Positions 25,346 through 36,540 of a stretch of 64,000 nt of DNA are shown here, in pieces. The notes under the pieces are model-generated. The model did no database searches. It was not told where the DNA came from and saw nothing but the letters and a program-made list of their open reading frames with translations. Every line of letters starts with the position of its first letter. Within the stretch, counting starts at the first letter, position 1. Position numbers and translations under genes: made by a program. Origin of the DNA: Seriola aureovittata (lineage: Eukaryota > Chordata > Actinopteri > Carangiformes > Carangidae); assembly GCF_021018895.1 (NCBI RefSeq), contig NC_079375.1, positions 7,090,001-7,154,000 of the forward strand, given 5' to 3'.

Positions 25346-27076
25346 GTAAGACACCAACTAACCCCCTCCACCACCCCCACCCGCCATTTCGCTTCCCCAT
25401 ATTGGGATGAAAAATGCACGCATTCCCACAAAACTTAGAAAACTAGATTCACATTCATAGCGGCGCCGGCCAATCGCAGCCTCCCATAACTGTGGACCGT
25501 TGGAATACATTTCCAGTGCCTCAGTTTGGATTTAATGGCTGAATTTCAATGCTGAAATCCATATTGGGTTCTCTGTGTCGTGAATACCATTATATTTTCC
25601 TGCCTAGAAAACCCAGCAGGCTGCATAGCCTCAGTTGCTGCGGGTGGCTGGGCTGTAGCACCCAATTCCTCCTCTGCTTAAAGTTTTATTTGTATATTGG
25701 CCTGTCATCTTCTTTCTGACTTCTGGGTGAGTGAGTTACTGTCTGGCTGCGAGGCTATGGGAGGGATGACAAACAAGATGCTGTCGCTCTGGGCATGGCT
25801 GCTCAGTCTCGAGTCCTCTCAGATGGACTCTCCGTTCTCTCTCCCCGCCGTTCTCGCGGCTCAACCTGAGCTCCCTCAATCCCCCGAATCAAACACTTTT
25901 ACCTAATGCACGGTGAAAATCCCGCCTTTTATCCTCTCTGTGTTCCCTGTGCACAGCAGGAAATAAAAACAGCCCGAGACACATGGCAGAAAGGAGTGAT
26001 AATTTAACCAGCACAGAGGACTGTATGATTCAGTCAGGCAGTTAAGGGCCGGCCTTCTCTTCCCTCCTGTCGCTCCCTTATTTCTTTCCTTCCTGTGTGA
26101 GACAGGAAGATATTGTGTTAGTTTAGTGTCACAGTAAGTACTGCTGGCAGCCGAGTTTCCAGTAAAAGAAGAAGAAGAAGAAGGGATGTTTTGTGTGATG
26201 ATGCTCGAGGCTTTAGTCAGAATTGACCTCAGCAGTTGGGTAGTAATGGGACTTCAACAGGTGCTGCAGAGAGGGTGAAATTGAATTTATTTGTGAACAC
26301 TGGTGTGAACCGCTGTGTGACACAAAGAGAGGAGAGGCAGTGATTGGGCTGTGTATTACCATGCGCTGGCAGACAGCCACAGTCGCCTTCTCTCTGTGGA
26401 CTCACTGGCAGGCTGTTGTGATGGCTGTTTCTCCTCTGTCTGTGTTCGTTCCCCCAATGAAATTGTTTCACACTAGTCATCCTCTCATAGAGCTAACACT
26501 CACTATTAGAAATCAACTGCAGAATACACAATGAGTCTATTCTACTGCACCTGCGCTTTTATTCATTCTCTTCTTTTTAATGGTTTTAAGATGCCAAGTG
26601 GAAACAGAGCAACTCATAATGAAATCGAGGTCAGAAAGGCTTTACCTCTCCTGCTCTACATAACTCAGTTTTCTGAATGTTTTCAGATTCACTTTGACTC
26701 AGAATAGAAATTAATCTTATCGTGATGTCTTACAAATACATGCAGTTTAGTTAAAAGAGTATTTATTGAATATTTTTTCGCTGCCAACAGCGACTTTTAA
26801 AATGAGAGAACCTGCTGAGTGGAGAATTTTGCCCGGGGCAGCTTCATTTCAAATTGCTGAACACTGTCCTGAAGGATATTCAGTGTAATAGTTTAGTAAT
26901 TTGTTTTGCTTATTATTTTGCATTATATGTTTGTAAAGCTGAGTCAATCAAAACCACAGCCACTTGGAACCAGGGACATACTGGCATTTGTTCCAAAACT
27001 GTTTGAGAATGCAATGCCTTAAAATCTAGCTTACAATTACACTATTATCATTATATTTATTATAATTATAAAACTG

Positions 27077-27078
<2 letters not shown>

Positions 27079-27109
<31 letters not shown>

Positions 27110-27113
27110 CATA
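27079..27113. repeat. (CATA)n microsatellite
   Basis: About eight CATA copies ending in ATACATAT. Confidence 0.93.
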
Positions 27114-27257
27114 TTTGTAATGTATAGAAAATGTCTTGCTTGGACCAACAGACATCAATGATACTTTTTATCACAACATACAGTATGTTATATAATCAAA
27201 TCAAAATAGATTACTTTTAGCAGAAAAACGTGGCATGAAATATATCATATACCCATA

Positions 27258-27322
27258 TAGAATAGAATAGAATGCCTTTGTTGTCATTGCACAGTATCGT
27301 ACAATGAAATTTGCTGTGTTGA
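27258..27322. repeat. remnant of AGAAT-tailed interspersed repeat
   Basis: AGAATAGAATAGAATGCCTT, then TTGTCATTGCACAGTATCGT and ACAATGAAATTTGCTGTG, is like a dispersed fish retroelement fragment containing GCCTTTATTGTCATTGTACA. The (TAGAA)n side probably marks the tail of a minus-strand insertion. Confidence 0.45.
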
Positions 27323-27359
27323 ATGAATCTGCTTCTATAACAGAAGGTTTTTCCACAGG

Positions 27360-27442
27360 ATTTTGTAAATATATGTGCATATATGTGTGCATATGAATAA
27401 ATGAGTAAATATGTACATATAAATATATATATATGTACATGA
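27360..27442. repeat. AT-rich TATA/TGTGCA simple sequence
   Basis: Alternating pyrimidine-purine sequence (ATATATGTGCATATATGTG and similar) ending in a short (TA)n. Confidence 0.75.
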
Positions 27443-28006
27443 CACACTGTATGTCACTCTTAAGAATTCAGTATCGGTCAGATTACAGTCCACATTCTTT
27501 TGGCCATATACAGACTGGGACCACACACAGTCCATTTTGCAGCCACATATAGCAGAATAAAGTGGCATCTGAAGATATAAAACCAAATGTTATATCTTTT
27601 AAAACAGTTCTCCACAGATGCAGCATTTCACTCCTATAACATCGACAGACAGTTTAAAAAAAATGAAAAAAAATAGGATCCAAATCGATGCAACAGAACC
27701 AGAAATATTGTCTTTTTTTTTTTAATTTATTCTACACGTTCTTCTTTGCCAAAAGAAGACACCATTACTCACAATGCAACTCACTCGCCAGCAGTTTGGT
27801 CAGAGAATGTAGCTAATGTAGCCTCAGGCTGAGTTGAGGAGCGAGCGACAGAGGTCTGATAAGCTCAATTCTTTCCACACATTGTTTTCATTGTCAAACT
27901 TGTGACATAGCAGATTTCCCACAGCTCACTCTGGGGCCACAAAAGGCTTTTCCCTTTAATAAACCTGGTTGAATAATCTTTCTTGTCATTCCTCTCTCCT
28001 CTTCAG

Positions 28007-28196
28007 GACGGAGGGTTACAGAAAGGTCCCTTACCACTACTACGAGGCCGGCAGCCGGGACGAGTGTGCGGAGTATCTGCTCCACGAGAGCGCCCCCTAC
28101 GGTGGACATCGCTTCATCACGGAGAAATCTGTGTTTGCCAAGTGGGCCAAGACTCACGCCATCAAGTTCTTCAACCCGCCGTGGCAGCTGTCGTGA
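28007..28196 (+). CDS. st6galnac3: st6galnac3 last coding exon (motifs III and VS, stop)
   Basis: The exon starts after a pyrimidine-rich tract ending cctctcctcttcag (AG at 28005-28006). Its first G completes the Lys codon from the previous exon; 62 codons and TGA (28194-28196) follow. It begins TEGYRKVPYHYYE and ends FNPPWQLS. YHYYE (exon residues 9-13) is motif III. HRFITE (residues 34-39, His codon 28107-28109) is motif VS, H-x4-E, whose His is the proposed catalytic base in GT29 enzymes. APYGGHRFITEK and the short Leu-Ser C-terminus fit ST6GALNAC3 rather than ST6GALNAC5 or 6, which have longer or different tails. Both catalytic motifs are intact and no frameshift is seen, so this looks like a working allele. 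Codons are GC-rich at third positions, in contrast with the AT-rich introns. The stem, transmembrane anchor and motif L lie on exons before the window start. Confidence 0.95.
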
Positions 28197-28649
28197 CCCT
28201 GGCTGAACCAGCATGGAAATACCACATCATCATCACCGCCGTCGTCGTCATCGTCATCATCAGTATCATTCAAAGACCAGCTGAATCTCTTCACTGACAG
28301 ACAGAGTGTCCCTTAATGTGCACAAACATCTAACTCTGCACAAATACCACTGCATATCCATATCAACGCTGGTTGACGGTTGTTTGTCAAGTCCTGGTTG
28401 GTTAGAGGGGGCGCCTCCAAAATCCAGGGACTTGTTTGTTGGACAATGGCCGCTCAATCAGACAAAAGTTTGACCAACCTGGACAGCTAGAGCATATCTC
28501 CTGCTTCTTGAATATGAAGTCTTTTTTTCCTGGATTTGAGAGCTGAAGGTAGTGCACAGCGCTCTGCTCTGCACTGACTAATCGATCCATCCGCTGCTCT
28601 ATGAGTTTAGCAAAAGGATGGCTCAAAGACCAGCTTGAAAAAAAATAAA
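28197..28649 (+). other. putative start of st6galnac3 3' UTR, with first AATAAA
   Basis: Sequence after the TGA at 28194-28196 should be 3' untranslated. It opens with a triplet-repeat tract (28225-28263). The first canonical AATAAA is at 28644-28649, inside an A-rich run, so it could be a chance match. The true polyadenylation site may lie further downstream; transcript data would decide. Confidence 0.4.
28225..28263 (+). repeat. ATC/GTC triplet tract in the 3' UTR
   Basis: About 13 imperfect triplets of the CAT/CGT/CGC type start 29 bases after the stop codon. Being downstream of the stop they are not translated. The mix of CpG-containing GTC and ATC triplets suggests an interrupted repeat, usually more stable than a pure one. 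Confidence 0.7.
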
Positions 28650-31350
28650 TATAGAAAACAACATAAAGAAGACATGACCATCCATCAACTCGCAGCGACC
28701 GCAGCGGCTCAGATTTCCGCAGGCCTTGTACTGTACTGTACATCGCAGAGGCTGAATTGAAGTGGTTTTTTTTTTTCAGCACTGTAGTTGAAGAGGCGCT
28801 TCAGCCGCCGCTGAGACGAGTCACGTTGCCATGGACGTCTGACGAGCTCTCTTGCTCTGTTTCCTCTGCGTGACTGTCTTCTGTCAAGCTGTAATTAATC
28901 TATAACGAGTATAATTCAGGCCTTCATCTCTGACTGAGGGAGTATTGAAGGCAGATGCTCTGTCAGTTTCAATTTTCTTTGCTCTGTTTAAAGATGCTTC
29001 AACAAACAAGTTCATTTGAAAAAGGAAACACAAAATCTGATTTCAGTCGTACCAGAGATGTAAGTGTAAATCTGCTTTTTTATGGTTAGGCTTGGTTGTT
29101 ATGCTTGTGTGTTGACTCACACAACTTAAAGATGTCAGTTCTTTTTTTTTTTTTTTAAATAATGCTGTGAAATTGAATTTTAAGAGACATGTTTTGGCGT
29201 TGGCTTGATGTCTGGATGGTTTGCGTATTTATACTGCAGAGTTTAGTTCCTAATGCTCTTTAACAGTGTGCCATTGACAATATGAGCATCACAGCATATA
29301 GAGCAATGTGCAATTAGAAACCCCATCCTTACGGAAGGAGTAAAGTCATTTGTGACCCCGCTGAGGGAGAGATTTATGTGTGCAGTGAAACCATTTGAAA
29401 TTAATTGTATTCTATTATCATTTTGTGCCTGCAATATACAGTACTCTGCAGTTCATCGTATAGAGACAAGAGAAGAAGCTCTCTCTCTCTCTCTCTCACA
29501 TTCTTGCTCTCGCTCGCTCATCTTCTCGTCCAGCTTTGTGCCTCTTTGTGAACAGTATCACTGTGTGAACACATCTTCCCATTTGTCTTCGGACACGGCG
29601 TGCGTGTCTCCTGGTTCAGGCCATTACATTTGAATGCATCTGTTCCAGGACAGTGAAGAATAATCAGTGAAGTGCCGAGGTGTGTAGGTTGGCCGGTAGC
29701 TGTGGAAGGCTGAGACACGGTGATTAGTGTCCCGGTCAGAATCACGGCCCAGAGGGGGAGGACTGGAAGGATTCAAAGACTTCTAATTTAGGCGACTTGA
29801 TGCACAGGGTCCCCGGCGACTGTAATATACTGCAGCTGAGCGTCACAGTCTTAACTCCTGCTGCATTGTACTGTTTACTATAACACACAGGCACTCTGCT
29901 TTAAGGCCATGTCTGTGTATGCACCCGTGTGATAATTTACAGGACAAAACATGTGGATGAAACTGGGCTGAATTTAAATGTGAAGGTGAAAGCCACCTTG
30001 AAAACAAAAGTTTGAAAAAAGTAGCTTTCAGTTAAAAGAAAAGAAAAAAAAGACTAAAACTCCGACTGGGCTGAATTTGTTTGCTACCGTTTTTACATAT
30101 AAACACTGTTCCAGCAACACTTCACTGACTACATTTCAATGTGAAGCAGGTCCAACCTGCGCAGTGAAATATGCTTTTGAAGCAATGGTTATTTGTAACT
30201 TTGATGTGTAGAAAACGAGCCTTTCTCTGCTGCTGGAACTTTTCCAAAAATCTGTTAAGAAACTTAGAAACTTAACTTTCAACAAAACTATTTCAACAGG
30301 AGGAACAAGGCTCTCGAATTAGTTCCCGGAAAAAAAAGTCCCAGTGGTGAGAACTAGCACTTTCTGATGGAGGGGTTTACGTCGCCAATTGGTCAAACTT
30401 GTGTAAAACATTAATTCACAGAGTAAGAAATCTCTGGGCACTGAGAGAATCAGTATTAGGACAAAACAAAATTACAAAGACAAATTGATGTCAGTTTTGA
30501 TTAGTCTAGAAACAAAGCGACGAAATAAACCATGAAATACTCAGCAGATTGAGTGCCAAAGTAAATTTTTGACATTGGAAATAATCATTTGAGAAAATAA
30601 TCTAGAACTTTTGTAATTCCATTAGATGTGTTTGAGGCTCCCTTTCCACCTCTGCACGTCCTCAAACCTCAAACAGTAAATGACAAAGAAAAACAGTGAG
30701 TCTCATCATGTGTTTCTAACAAAGCTCCATTATCTCTCCACTTTAACTAACCTTCATGTTTTTTTCTTAGATGTGATGAAGAAACAAACATGGACATGCA
30801 GTTTTTCGTTTACTGTCTGAGCTATTTTATATCTGAGCTGAGTTATTTTGGCTCTTTAGCTCCTAAAACTTTTTTAATGAAAAATGATTAAAGCAAATTT
30901 AGTGGTAACTACTTTTTCCTTCACTAAGTCACACATGAACCTTTTGCACACTTAATAGAAGTTGTAAAAATGCTACGGATGGAATCATTACAGCTACTGA
31001 TCCTACATATCAACATCTCCATGACAACGTAGCAAACTCCTTCTCCTGACAAAGACTGTGTGACTTGGTTGAGAGCTCCAGGAGAAGGTGTTATCTAGAA
31101 GAGATAGGATTGTTTTGTTGAATTTAGCCCAGTTTTGTGTGTCAGCTGCATGTTTGGAAACATGTTTTTACTGCTTTTGCATCAGGATCAGGAAACTCTG
31201 ATCTCTCCCTGTTTTCCAGACAGTGCAACAGACACCTTCCTACAACTCAGAACTCAATACTCATCTGTCCCGTTGTCACCTTGTCACTCATTGTAAGTCG
31301 ACCGGGCTGACAAGAGCATCAGCAAAATGTAAAAATGCCCTATTTTAAAT
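28650..31350. other. downstream flank of st6galnac3, no gene seen
   Basis: It may include more of the 3' UTR. It holds a (CT)n run at 29479-29497, T runs near 29142-29157 and ordinary AT-rich sequence. No exon or RNA gene is supported. Confidence 0.4.
29479..29497. repeat. (CT)n microsatellite
   Basis: Nine to ten CT copies followed by imperfect CTCGCTCGCTC. Confidence 0.9.
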
Positions 31351-31354
31351 TCTT

Positions 31355-31460
31355 CCCGGTGTGGCTCAGCGGATAGGAGACGGCCCGAACACAGGCAGGG
31401 TCACGGGTCCGTTTTCCTCTGGGACGACGCGAGCTGGAGAGGTATTCGATCCCAGCAGCT
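31355..31460 (+). repeat. tRNA-derived SINE-like segment
   Basis: GTGTGGCTCAGCGGATAGGA has the form of a pol III A box (TGGCTCAGCGG). The downstream GAGGTATTCGATCCCAG resembles a B box or T arm (GGTTCGAATCC) with an extra base. The spacing of about 75 bases is longer than in most tRNAs, and no full cloverleaf can be drawn, so a SINE head or decayed tRNA pseudogene is more likely than a working tRNA. GC content is clearly higher than in the flanks. Confidence 0.5.
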
Positions 31461-32287
31461 GCAGATCAGAGTGTCCACCACCTGACGTATACAAAGCAGA
31501 AACATCTCGCAGTTTTATTTTCCCCTGCTCAGAAAGCCCGGAGGTAAAAATCTGGGCCTCGGGACGGCTTTGAAATGATGCTTCTTTCAGTTCCTGTGGG
31601 AAGACAGTCACAGATACTGAAGCGTGAATTCATACAATATGCCATGCATGTTACATGATTAACGTACAGCTTTTTATACATTCCCACTCAGCCTGTGATT
31701 GTGCAGTCATCTGGCAGCTTTCCACCAATCGGTTTACCTCTACTGTACAGGATATCCACCTTGAATTGTAACGCACTTCACACCAGGATGAGAAATTAAC
31801 ATCTTTTGTCATATTTGTTTTAAATCGTTTATGTACAACTGGAAGAAGAGCACAGTGTTCCTTCTGTTCACCTTTTTTTTTTTCTGTTTTTCTTTTCAAA
31901 TAATGGTTGCTTTTATTTTTTGTTGATGCAGTGGTTTGTGTGCAGCATGTTTGTTTTATTTTCTGCTGCAAGTTGCATGTTGCCAACATTTTCTGCTGCT
32001 TCAGGCTGTGCACTCTCTGATCAACAAACACTCTATTGTTCTCAGTCAGAACACACTGCACGAACGCCCACGGATGTGTTACCCTGAATATTATGGAGAG
32101 TGTACGCCCTCTTATAGGCTCCCATGAATCATTTACTGGCTCACAGGAAGGGCACTGTAGACACACTCGCTCTGTAACATACAATAAAAGTATGGGAAGA
32201 GGGGGAGGGGGAAAAAATAAATAAAAGGTTACTTTTAATTTTCAGAGCTCATTTATGATTTTGATACCTTTAGACGGAGTCAGGCTA
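31461..32287. other. intergenic sequence, nothing recognised
   Basis: The first 130 bases, still GC-rich, may be the body of the SINE-like unit. The rest is AT-rich with T/C runs near 31871-31900 and no supported gene. Confidence 0.35.
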
Positions 32288-32830
32288 GCTCTTTTCCTAG
32301 CCGTGTCCCAATTCAGGAGCTGCATCCTTCGGTGGCTGCATTTGAATTGCATCACAGTGGCGCGACTACACTGTCCCATTTCAAATGCTGCCTTCTTTTC
32401 CTGGGCAACAAAGGATTCACCTGTTGGATCCTTCGTGGCCCAACTTATCCCGAGATTCATTGCACGCCAGTGATGACAATAATGTGGCAGCAAACAACGC
32501 CGACAGAGAGCCCCATGATTATACTTTTAAATGTTAGTATTGGTTTTCAGCTCATTTCAACAGCTAACGGTACAGTTGTTAAAACCAAGGGCTTTAAGAC
32601 CCCAAGTCTTTGGGAAAAAAAGTTATGTGTTGTCAAGGTTGCTAGGCGACAGGAGCCGCGCTTTACAAGCAACGCTAAAGGGAAAATCCTCCATAGACCA
32701 CACTGCCTCATTTCAGTTCAGCCTTCGCGGCCTGTGGAGGCAACGAAGGGCAACAACTTCGTCGACTGCCTCCTTCGAAGGATGCGGCCTCTGAATTGTA
32801 TTCTTGTTCGTTTCAGATGTTGGCTCTTTT
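32288..32830. mobile_element. hAT-like MITE candidate with CAATTCAG...GCATCCTTCG ends
   Basis: The left end reads CCGTGTCCCAATTCAGGAGC then TGCATCCTTCG (from 32301). Near 32778-32810 the inverse, CGAAGGATGCGGCCTCTGAATTG, appears (split here: CGAAGGATGCGG then CCTCTGAATTG). The arms match over about 20 bases with few mismatches. GCTCTTTT stands outside both ends (32288-32295 and 32823-32830), a possible 8-bp target duplication, but it is low-complexity and does not abut the arms. The 168-codon frame at 32332-32838 is incidental. Confidence 0.5.
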
Positions 32831-34092
32831 GTTTTTGACACAACTTATCAAATGGCCTGATTTCTTGTTCTGAGCACTGAAGTTTCAGCCCGTCTCAAGC
32901 TCTTTGTACCTGGCTGTATATATGCAAATGGCAAAAAAAAAAAAGACACAATCACCGCTTGTCCTCAGATGCTTGACAACAGAAATGGCAGTGGAATGAG
33001 CCCTGACTGTTCACACATCATATAACACAAAGTTTAAAAAGCAAATTGAAGGTCACTTCCTTTAAAGCAGAGCTGGCTTGTCCTGATTAAAATGTCTAGG
33101 CTGCGAGGTCTGCGGACAAAGATGTGAATTTCATTGTTCCTTGCCGTCTTTAACACTCGATATTTTTTGCTCTTTTTCTTGCTGAGATCAGTCGAGGTAA
33201 TTGCGGCCCACTTTGCAGATTTTTAAAGAAGGTTTGATTGTCTGACTCCACGTCGAAAACCTCTTCAGGTCACTATGTAGCATCTGACTCTTTCCCTCCT
33301 GACTGTTGTACTTGTTGCCATTTTGACAAATGCCTCAAGTGCTTTACGTTGAGAACTTTATTTGATTTCTCTTCTCTTTTCCTGTGTGCATGTCTTACTA
33401 TTATTTTTGTGTTGTAAAGCACTTTCCCTTCTTCATTTTCAGGTCAAGTGTCCTTGTGAAATTTGTAACTTTGGGTGTGTTTGAGTTACATCGAATGTAA
33501 TACAACACTAAGGTTGTTATAATGAAAGAAAAGTTGTTTTTTTGCTAACACAGCTAACACACTCCTTTTATTGGTGGTAAAATAACATCCAAATGCTGCA
33601 TGGATTATTGCAGGTTATTGAGATGTATGTTTTGTTGGAAAATAAGTAGTGATTATCTGTATTATTCTGTCACTTGCTGTCTACATTAGCTAAAATTAGA
33701 TATATTGTGAATGTTCTTATTTTTACCAATGTGGATTCTGTCTTCTGTGTCTTTTATTCACTGTGGGGATTAAAGAAAACCTAAAACCCCTTTATATGAT
33801 TAAGTTCCTTTCCACACAAAAACACAGTAAGCAGCATCAGAATGTAAGAAAGGTTGGTGAAATGTTCACATGTTATATAAATGGAGCTCGAGCCGAGCTG
33901 TCATATCAAACCCGGTGTCTCATGAGATTATTAAAACATCGGTAAAGGAGCAGAAATGTGCTTAGTTCACGCAGTTCTTGGGCGTTTCGGTTTTTATGTA
34001 ACCTCTGCATAAATAAACATGAGCTTTAAATAATAATACCTAAATTCATGGTTTTTATACTACAGTAATGAATAAAGTATTGAGATAGAAAA
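32831..34092. other. intergenic sequence, nothing recognised
   Basis: AT-rich sequence with short A runs. No exon, RNA gene or nameable repeat. Confidence 0.4.
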
Positions 34093-34807
34093 TTAAAGGG
34101 GCACTCCAGGCATTTAGTATCACACTTTCATAAATTTGGGGGAGCTCATAAAACAAGGATTTTAAAAAAAGAACAGTCAACGCACAATCATAAAGCCTCT
34201 CCCTTTCTTTTTAACACAGACTTTCAGTGATAAATTTGTTATAAAGTCTCCTGTCTCCTAAAAACTACATTCATATTCCACTCATTTGCAACAACAAATA
34301 CATTTTACAAGATTTAAAGATGCCACCCAGATTATTTTTTTATATACAGGAGGCAATATAAGAAAATGTATTACTGAGGGGCTTTGCAAAGTTGCAATGC
34401 AAAGTGTATTTGTTTTCCTACACTATATGCTTGTGGTAACTAAAACATGATTAACCCTCATATGGTTATGTTAAGGCCACTCAAAGCACTTGCTGAAGGT
34501 CAGAAAAAGCTGCAGTTCAATGTTGAAAATGACGTCTAAAATCACGTGTTTAGTTTTTCTTTCTTGAAACTAAACCACAATTAACTTCCATTGTCAAAAT
34601 ACTGCACTTATAACACCAAAAAATATTGCTAGTGCACAAACAAACACAGCAATTATATTTTCCTTCAAAACATAAAACCATTCAGTAGCAATGTATGTTT
34701 AAGGATTGCTGTTCTGTGAGCCCAGATGATCCTAACCCAGGACTTTGTAGGACTGTAATCATAGGACGAACAGTATTGTGTGTAAAATCATCAGAGTTCC
34801 CTTTTAA
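34093..34807. mobile_element. second TTAA-flanked MITE, piggyBac-like
   Basis: The left terminus is TTAAAGGGGCACTCCAGG (34093). The right terminus, reverse-complemented from 34807, is TTAAAAGGGAACTCTGATGA. About 12 of the first 14 bases agree and both ends are TTAA. The 715-bp body encodes no transposase. The ends resemble, but differ from, those of the 20114-20547 element after the AGGGGC core, so it is probably a different family of the same superfamily. Confidence 0.55.
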
Positions 34808-36240
34808 ATATGGGTTGGCTCAGCTCTGATGTTTTCAGCTTAAGCCCCAACTAAAGACGTAGCTGGACAGGGTTTAATTGAATAGTGTTTCATTTTTGTC
34901 AGCCTCTAGTATTATCATATCAGTTCCCAGGAAGACGGAGGAAAATGTTCCAGGGGAAGTAGCTGTGTTTGGATAATGCTGTTGCACCTGACTTTAAGTT
35001 GATTAATAGACAGTTTGAATTGTTGTCTGCCTGAGCTGACCAACATCAACACAATGTCTTCAGCCCTGTAGGGGTGACTCAGTCACAGCAGCAGAGTCAC
35101 ATTAGTCCGAAGATAAACATACATAAACACGTTCTGCTCATATGTTGAACATTGTGCCAATTTTATCTTATAGGATAATAAACCAAGGTGCGGGGCATCT
35201 GTGTGCTGAGCTGACTACATCAAATCAGCAGGCGCTTCCATCTTCTTTATGAAAGCCTCAGACAGTACGATGACATGGCTGATGTATTAACTAATAACTA
35301 AATAGCTTCGAGCGCGACTCCAGAGCCCATTCATTTCTCAGAAGTGCTGGGTGGAGCCGTACAGGGAGCTCAGTGTCTGAGCAATGGGAGTAATGGACAT
35401 AATGTAATTTGCACAAGCTCACAACAACAGAGAAACTAATGAGCCGTTGGATAAAGGGGAAAAAAAGCACGTTTTTTCATTCTACCTAAACTTGAAGAGA
35501 GACAAACAATCGTTTGCACTAAGTTACCTTGACTGTGTTTGACCTCATTTTAGATTCCAGCCTGACCCCATATTTACTTAAACTTTTTTTTTCCTGCCTT
35601 TTTTTTTTTTTTTGGTTTTATCTGGCAGCTGGCACCCATTAGTGTTTTCTGTTATGTGCACAGCTTAACTGAGCAAGGTCAATGAGACAACTGGATTCTT
35701 TTCAATTCAGTGTTTGCAAATTTGTTCTTGCAGAGAGTTTGACCTCCCAAACATATTTGCAAGAGGATGTGCTCTCCAGGGCCAGATGGTGCCACAGTGA
35801 GTAAAATTATCATAGCTCAGGGAGACTTAACAATGGTAATTATAAAATGTAAAATACAAAGGAAAGGGAAGTAAAACATAGATGAGGAAAGATATTCAAG
35901 ACAGCTGTTTGAAGCAACTTTCTGTTGCTTTTCAGCCCTTAAATTTCATACTGTCACATCATTTTTGTTAAAAAGACAAAAACACATCAGCGGTGTCCCA
36001 AATCCATACAACGCTGATTCTAAGTTGGTCTTTTAGTAGGTAAAATGTTCACTCTGGAAAAATGCCTGTATGCATACTAGAAATGCTTCATTTGTGAGTG
36101 TTATTTATCTACAGTTCATTATTGCCCACAAGTGTAAAAAAAAAGGAAGAACAGTTACAGCTGCAAAATTGTCAAATCAAACTGAATGTAAACAACACAG
36201 ATAATTTTCACTGTGTATACTTACTTTTTTACTAATTAAT
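34808..36240. other. unique-looking flank of the tandem array
   Basis: AT-rich sequence with T homopolymers near 35584-35615. No gene or repeat recognised up to the first array unit. Confidence 0.4.
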
Positions 36241-36540
36241 AGACTTAATGACATACTATACTATGACATTTTTGTGACAAACTAGACTATGACATTTGTT
36301 GAATTACTATACAATTGTTTTTATATATTACTATACTGTGGCATTTTTATGACGTACTAGATTATTTAGTTTTTCTGACTTACTGTGCTTTGACATGTTT
36401 ATGAGTTATTATACTATGACACGTTTTATGACATAATTTATTATGATATTCTAATGACTTACTATAGTATGATGTTTTAATGACATATTATACTATGACG
36501 TTTTTATGCCTTACTATATTATGACGTTTTTATGACATTT
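36241..36540 (+). repeat. degenerate left edge of the array
   Basis: Units here are mostly about 26 bp with many substitutions, for example TATGACATTTTTGTGACAAA then CTAGAC. The 10-bp extension is absent at first. Similarity between neighbours rises towards 36540, as expected at an array end that escapes homogenisation. This edge probably shows the ancestral short unit. Confidence 0.8.

Larger units (their letters stand above)
25346..28006 (+). other. st6galnac3: st6galnac3 last intron
   Basis: This 2661-bp GT-AG intron splits a Lys codon after its second base. It starts GTAAGA and ends in a long pyrimidine tract plus CAG. It contains a GC-rich patch with a CCAAT pentamer near 25461-25480, a GAA run near 26164-26183, a CATA microsatellite (27079-27113), a repeat remnant (27258-27322) and an AT-rich simple tract (27360-27442). 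I see no further exon; short open frames inside it have no splice context or family resemblance. Confidence 0.85.

Noticed and set aside
25461..25480. CCAAT box in a GC-rich patch as an alternative promoter
   Set aside because: A single pentamer in an intron, with no initiator, CpG island or downstream first exon to support it.
30800..30870. Possible further family-A copy (GGCTCTTTAGCTCC)
   Set aside because: Only about 14 bases match and the flanks do not follow the family order.
31355..31460. Functional tRNA gene
   Set aside because: A- and B-box-like words are present, but the spacing is too long, the B box has an extra base, and no cloverleaf with an anticodon arm can be drawn.
31361..31573. 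70-codon frame in the GC-rich island
   Set aside because: It overlaps the SINE-like head, and no domain or splice site is visible.
32332..32838. 168-codon plus-strand open frame
   Set aside because: It lies within a MITE candidate with inverted ends and shows no transposase or other domain.
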